A DNA stretch of 64,000 bases. It comes from Pseudomonas sp. R5(2019) (GTDB lineage Bacteria; Pseudomonadota; Gammaproteobacteria; Pseudomonadales; Pseudomonadaceae). Both the position numbers and the translations under genes were made by a program. Below the pieces are notes generated by a model. It searched no databases. It was not told where the DNA came from and was given only the letters and a program-made list of their open reading frames with translations. Every line of letters starts with the position of its first letter. The stretch's first letter is position 1. Shown here piece by piece: positions 62,617-64,000 of the stretch. Location: positions 1 through 64,000 of the forward strand of contig NZ_JAAAMT010000025.1 in NCBI RefSeq assembly GCF_009905435.1. Reading direction: 5' to 3'.

Positions 62617-63669
62617 TCAGCCGGCCAGCCGGGGGGCATCCTCCTGCTGGCCCTTCAGAGAAGCTTCATCGAACCGATATCTGCCAGGCGACATGCCGAA
62701 CCAGCGGCTACAGGCTTTATGAAAACTGCTGTGATCATGGAACCCGAGCAGATACGCCACATGCTTGATGTTGTAATGTGAGTGACACAGATAGAAGGCA
62801 GCCATTTTTCGACGCAGATCGTTCAAAACGTCCTTGTATTGCGTGCCGTCCTTCTCCAGTGCTCGTTGCAGCGTTCGCTTGCTGATATTGAGCGCTGCAG
62901 CTACCGACTCCATGTCATACGGCCCTTGTCCGAGACTCAAACGTTGATTGAGCAGCGAGCGAATCCTCCCAACAATCGTGAAGCCGCGCATTTGATCCAA
63001 CTGCGCCTCGGCAAAACTGTCATGGAAGCTGGCCAACATCTCATTGGCCATCGTCAGCTGATGCAGCAGATCCCGCCCGTCGAACAAAATGCTGTCATAC
63101 GCAGCGCCGAAAACCAGAGGGCAATCAAAAAGCCGTTGATGCTCGGATATATCCGCAGGCTGCGGGTAGGTGAACGCAACACTCAAGGCTCGCGGCACGA
63201 GCCCACCGGTAAGCCAGCGACAGATACCGAGCAACGAAGCCAGTCCGGCATCGGTGTACTGCCGGGGTTTGACGCAGTCCTCTTGCTGCAGATGCAGCGC
63301 GGCCAGGCGGTAATTCTGCTCTTCCTGGACAAAATAAAGACTGGATCCGGAACCGATCAATGGACTGAATCGAACCAGGCGCTCAAGGGCCTTCTTCAGA
63401 TTCAGGCTGGACATCATGGTGTAGCCAACGATCTGAAAGCTGCCTGGATGGACATGACCGTAAGACTTGAAGCCGATATCCGGATCTTCGGACTCTCTCG
63501 CCGCCAGCTCCCAAAGGCGGTAAATGACGGACCTGTCATAAGAGGCTGTCGGCTGACACAGGAGCTCCCTATCCAACCCTGCCGCCTGACACAAATCAAC
63601 CACATTCAATCCATGAGCTGAAAGCGTATTCAATAGCACACCGGCATAGCCTGCACTCACTTTATACAT
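62617..63669 (-). CDS. phbR: AraC-family regulator PhbR
   Basis: 350 residues: N-terminal arabinose-binding-like domain and C-terminal AraC HTH (VAAALNISKRTLQRALEKDG; YLLGFHDHSSFHKACSRWFG). It is divergent from phaB, as phbR is in the phbRBAC locus known from Pseudomonas sp. 61-3, where it activates PHB genes. GAGGGA precedes the ATG. Confidence 0.85.
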   Translation of the reverse strand: MYKVSAGYAGVLLNTLSAHGLNVVDLCQAAGLDRELLCQPTASYDRSVIYRLWELAARESEDPDIGFKSYGHVHPGSFQIVGYTMMSSLNLKKALERLVRFSPLIGSGSSLYFVQEEQNYRLAALHLQQEDCVKPRQYTDAGLASLLGICRWLTGGLVPRALSVAFTYPQPADISEHQRLFDCPLVFGAAYDSILFDGRDLLHQLTMANEMLASFHDSFAEAQLDQMRGFTIVGRIRSLLNQRLSLGQGPYDMESVAAALNISKRTLQRALEKDGTQYKDVLNDLRRKMAAFYLCHSHYNIKHVAYLLGFHDHSSFHKACSRWFGMSPGRYRFDEASLKGQQEDAPRLAG

Positions 63670-63909
63670 AGTTCCCTCAATGACTTACGGAGCCGAACAA
63701 CCGTTGCAATTTCACCTAAAATTCACATTAAAACCTTAAGAGATGTAACTTTTATTACAGTTTGATGCAAGCCATCCGCACTCACTTTTCTGCCCACGAC
63801 CCAGAAATCGTCGAGGTTGCAGCAAAAGTGCCCATGGCACCGATGGACACCAATCAGTCATCCCTGAACACTTCCGCCAGCCCCGCCGATACGGAACAAT
63901 GAATCATCT

Positions 63910-63924
63910 TGCACCGCACAAAAG
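63910..63924. promoter_or_regulatory. Candidate PhaR-type site 3
   Basis: TGCACCGCACAAAAG matches TGC-N3-GCA-CAAA of sites 1 and 2; it lies 11-25 bases before the phaB ATG. Confidence 0.4.
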
Positions 63925-63934
63925 GGAAGTCGTT

Positions 63935-64000
63935 ATGGGTTCTACTAGCCGTATTGCAGTGGTAACAGGCGGGATGGGTGGCATCGGTACGTCCATCAGC
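63935..64000 (+). CDS. phaB: Acetoacetyl-CoA reductase (start only)
   Basis: The first 22 codons read RIAVVTGGMGGIGTSIS after MGSTS, the NADPH-binding start of PhaB (SDR). It reduces acetoacetyl-CoA to (R)-3-hydroxybutyryl-CoA, the PHB monomer. It runs off the window end; phaA and phaC are expected beyond. AAGGGAAG precedes the ATG. Confidence 0.85.
   Translation, partial: MGSTSRIAVVTGGMGGIGTSIS

Overview
The window looks like chromosomal DNA of a Pseudomonas of the putida/fluorescens type. Evidence for this: GC-rich codon use, dispersed REP-like hairpins with Pseudomonas cores, the SOS cassette lexA2-imuA-imuB-dnaE2, an RsmE-like CsrA, the two-gene cysI-DUF934 unit, the csiR/csiD/lhgO glutarate genes, and a poly(3-hydroxybutyrate) locus of the phbRBAC type known from some pseudomonads. 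No rRNA operon or CRISPR array is present. There are two tRNA genes (Leu-UAA and Cys-GCA).

Layout. Bases 1-7.2 kb: a minus-strand unit (aminotransferase, RutE-like reductase, two small proteins), a divergent cytochrome P450, then cysI with its DUF934 partner. 7.2-8.3 kb: a TacAT-type acetyltransferase toxin-antitoxin pair. 8.4-14 kb: a catabolic cluster of unknown substrate (VOC protein, DctA-like carrier, extra proC, FAD oxidoreductase, tautomerase) around a GntR/FCD regulator; three GTATAC sites lie in its promoter regions. 14.2-23.2 kb: csiR divergent from csiD-lhgO-gabD-gabT-gabP plus a second omega-aminotransferase, a route for GABA, 5-aminovalerate and glutarate. 23.2-26 kb: transposase remnant, cytochrome c, BdlA-like PAS-PAS chemoreceptor. 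26-29.6 kb: gluconate regulon (gntR, gluconokinase, permease) with three matching operators, then a triplicated REP-like repeat. 29.6-38.9 kb: MFS exporter, ilvA with an apparent leader-peptide attenuator, LysE exporter, AraC regulator, mobA, chorismate mutase, a 3-oxoacid CoA-transferase pair with a divergent LysR regulator, and an aldo/keto reductase. 38.9-44.7 kb: the damage-inducible mutagenesis cassette. 44.8-55 kb: HAD phosphatase, csrA, a KaiC-like ATPase with response regulator and a decayed PAS-kinase, ilvE, several small proteins, a HigBA-type toxin-antitoxin pair, tRNA-Leu and exonuclease III. 55.6-57.9 kb: a 2.3-kb insertion at tRNA-Cys, flanked by an 87-bp direct repeat, carrying a Tat-exported GH109-like protein and an integrase fragment. 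58.2-64 kb: PHB locus (phaR, phasin, DUF3141 protein, AraC-type phbR, start of phaB).

The most interesting readings are: the complete-looking isoleucine attenuator ahead of ilvA; the minimal tRNA-Cys island; a shared TGC-N3-GCA-CAAA motif at the PHB promoters; a DUF3141 protein with a PHA-synthase-like Gly-x-Cys-x-Gly box; and a KaiC/response-regulator pair whose sensor kinase has been destroyed. Domain names are from pattern recognition only; no database search was run.
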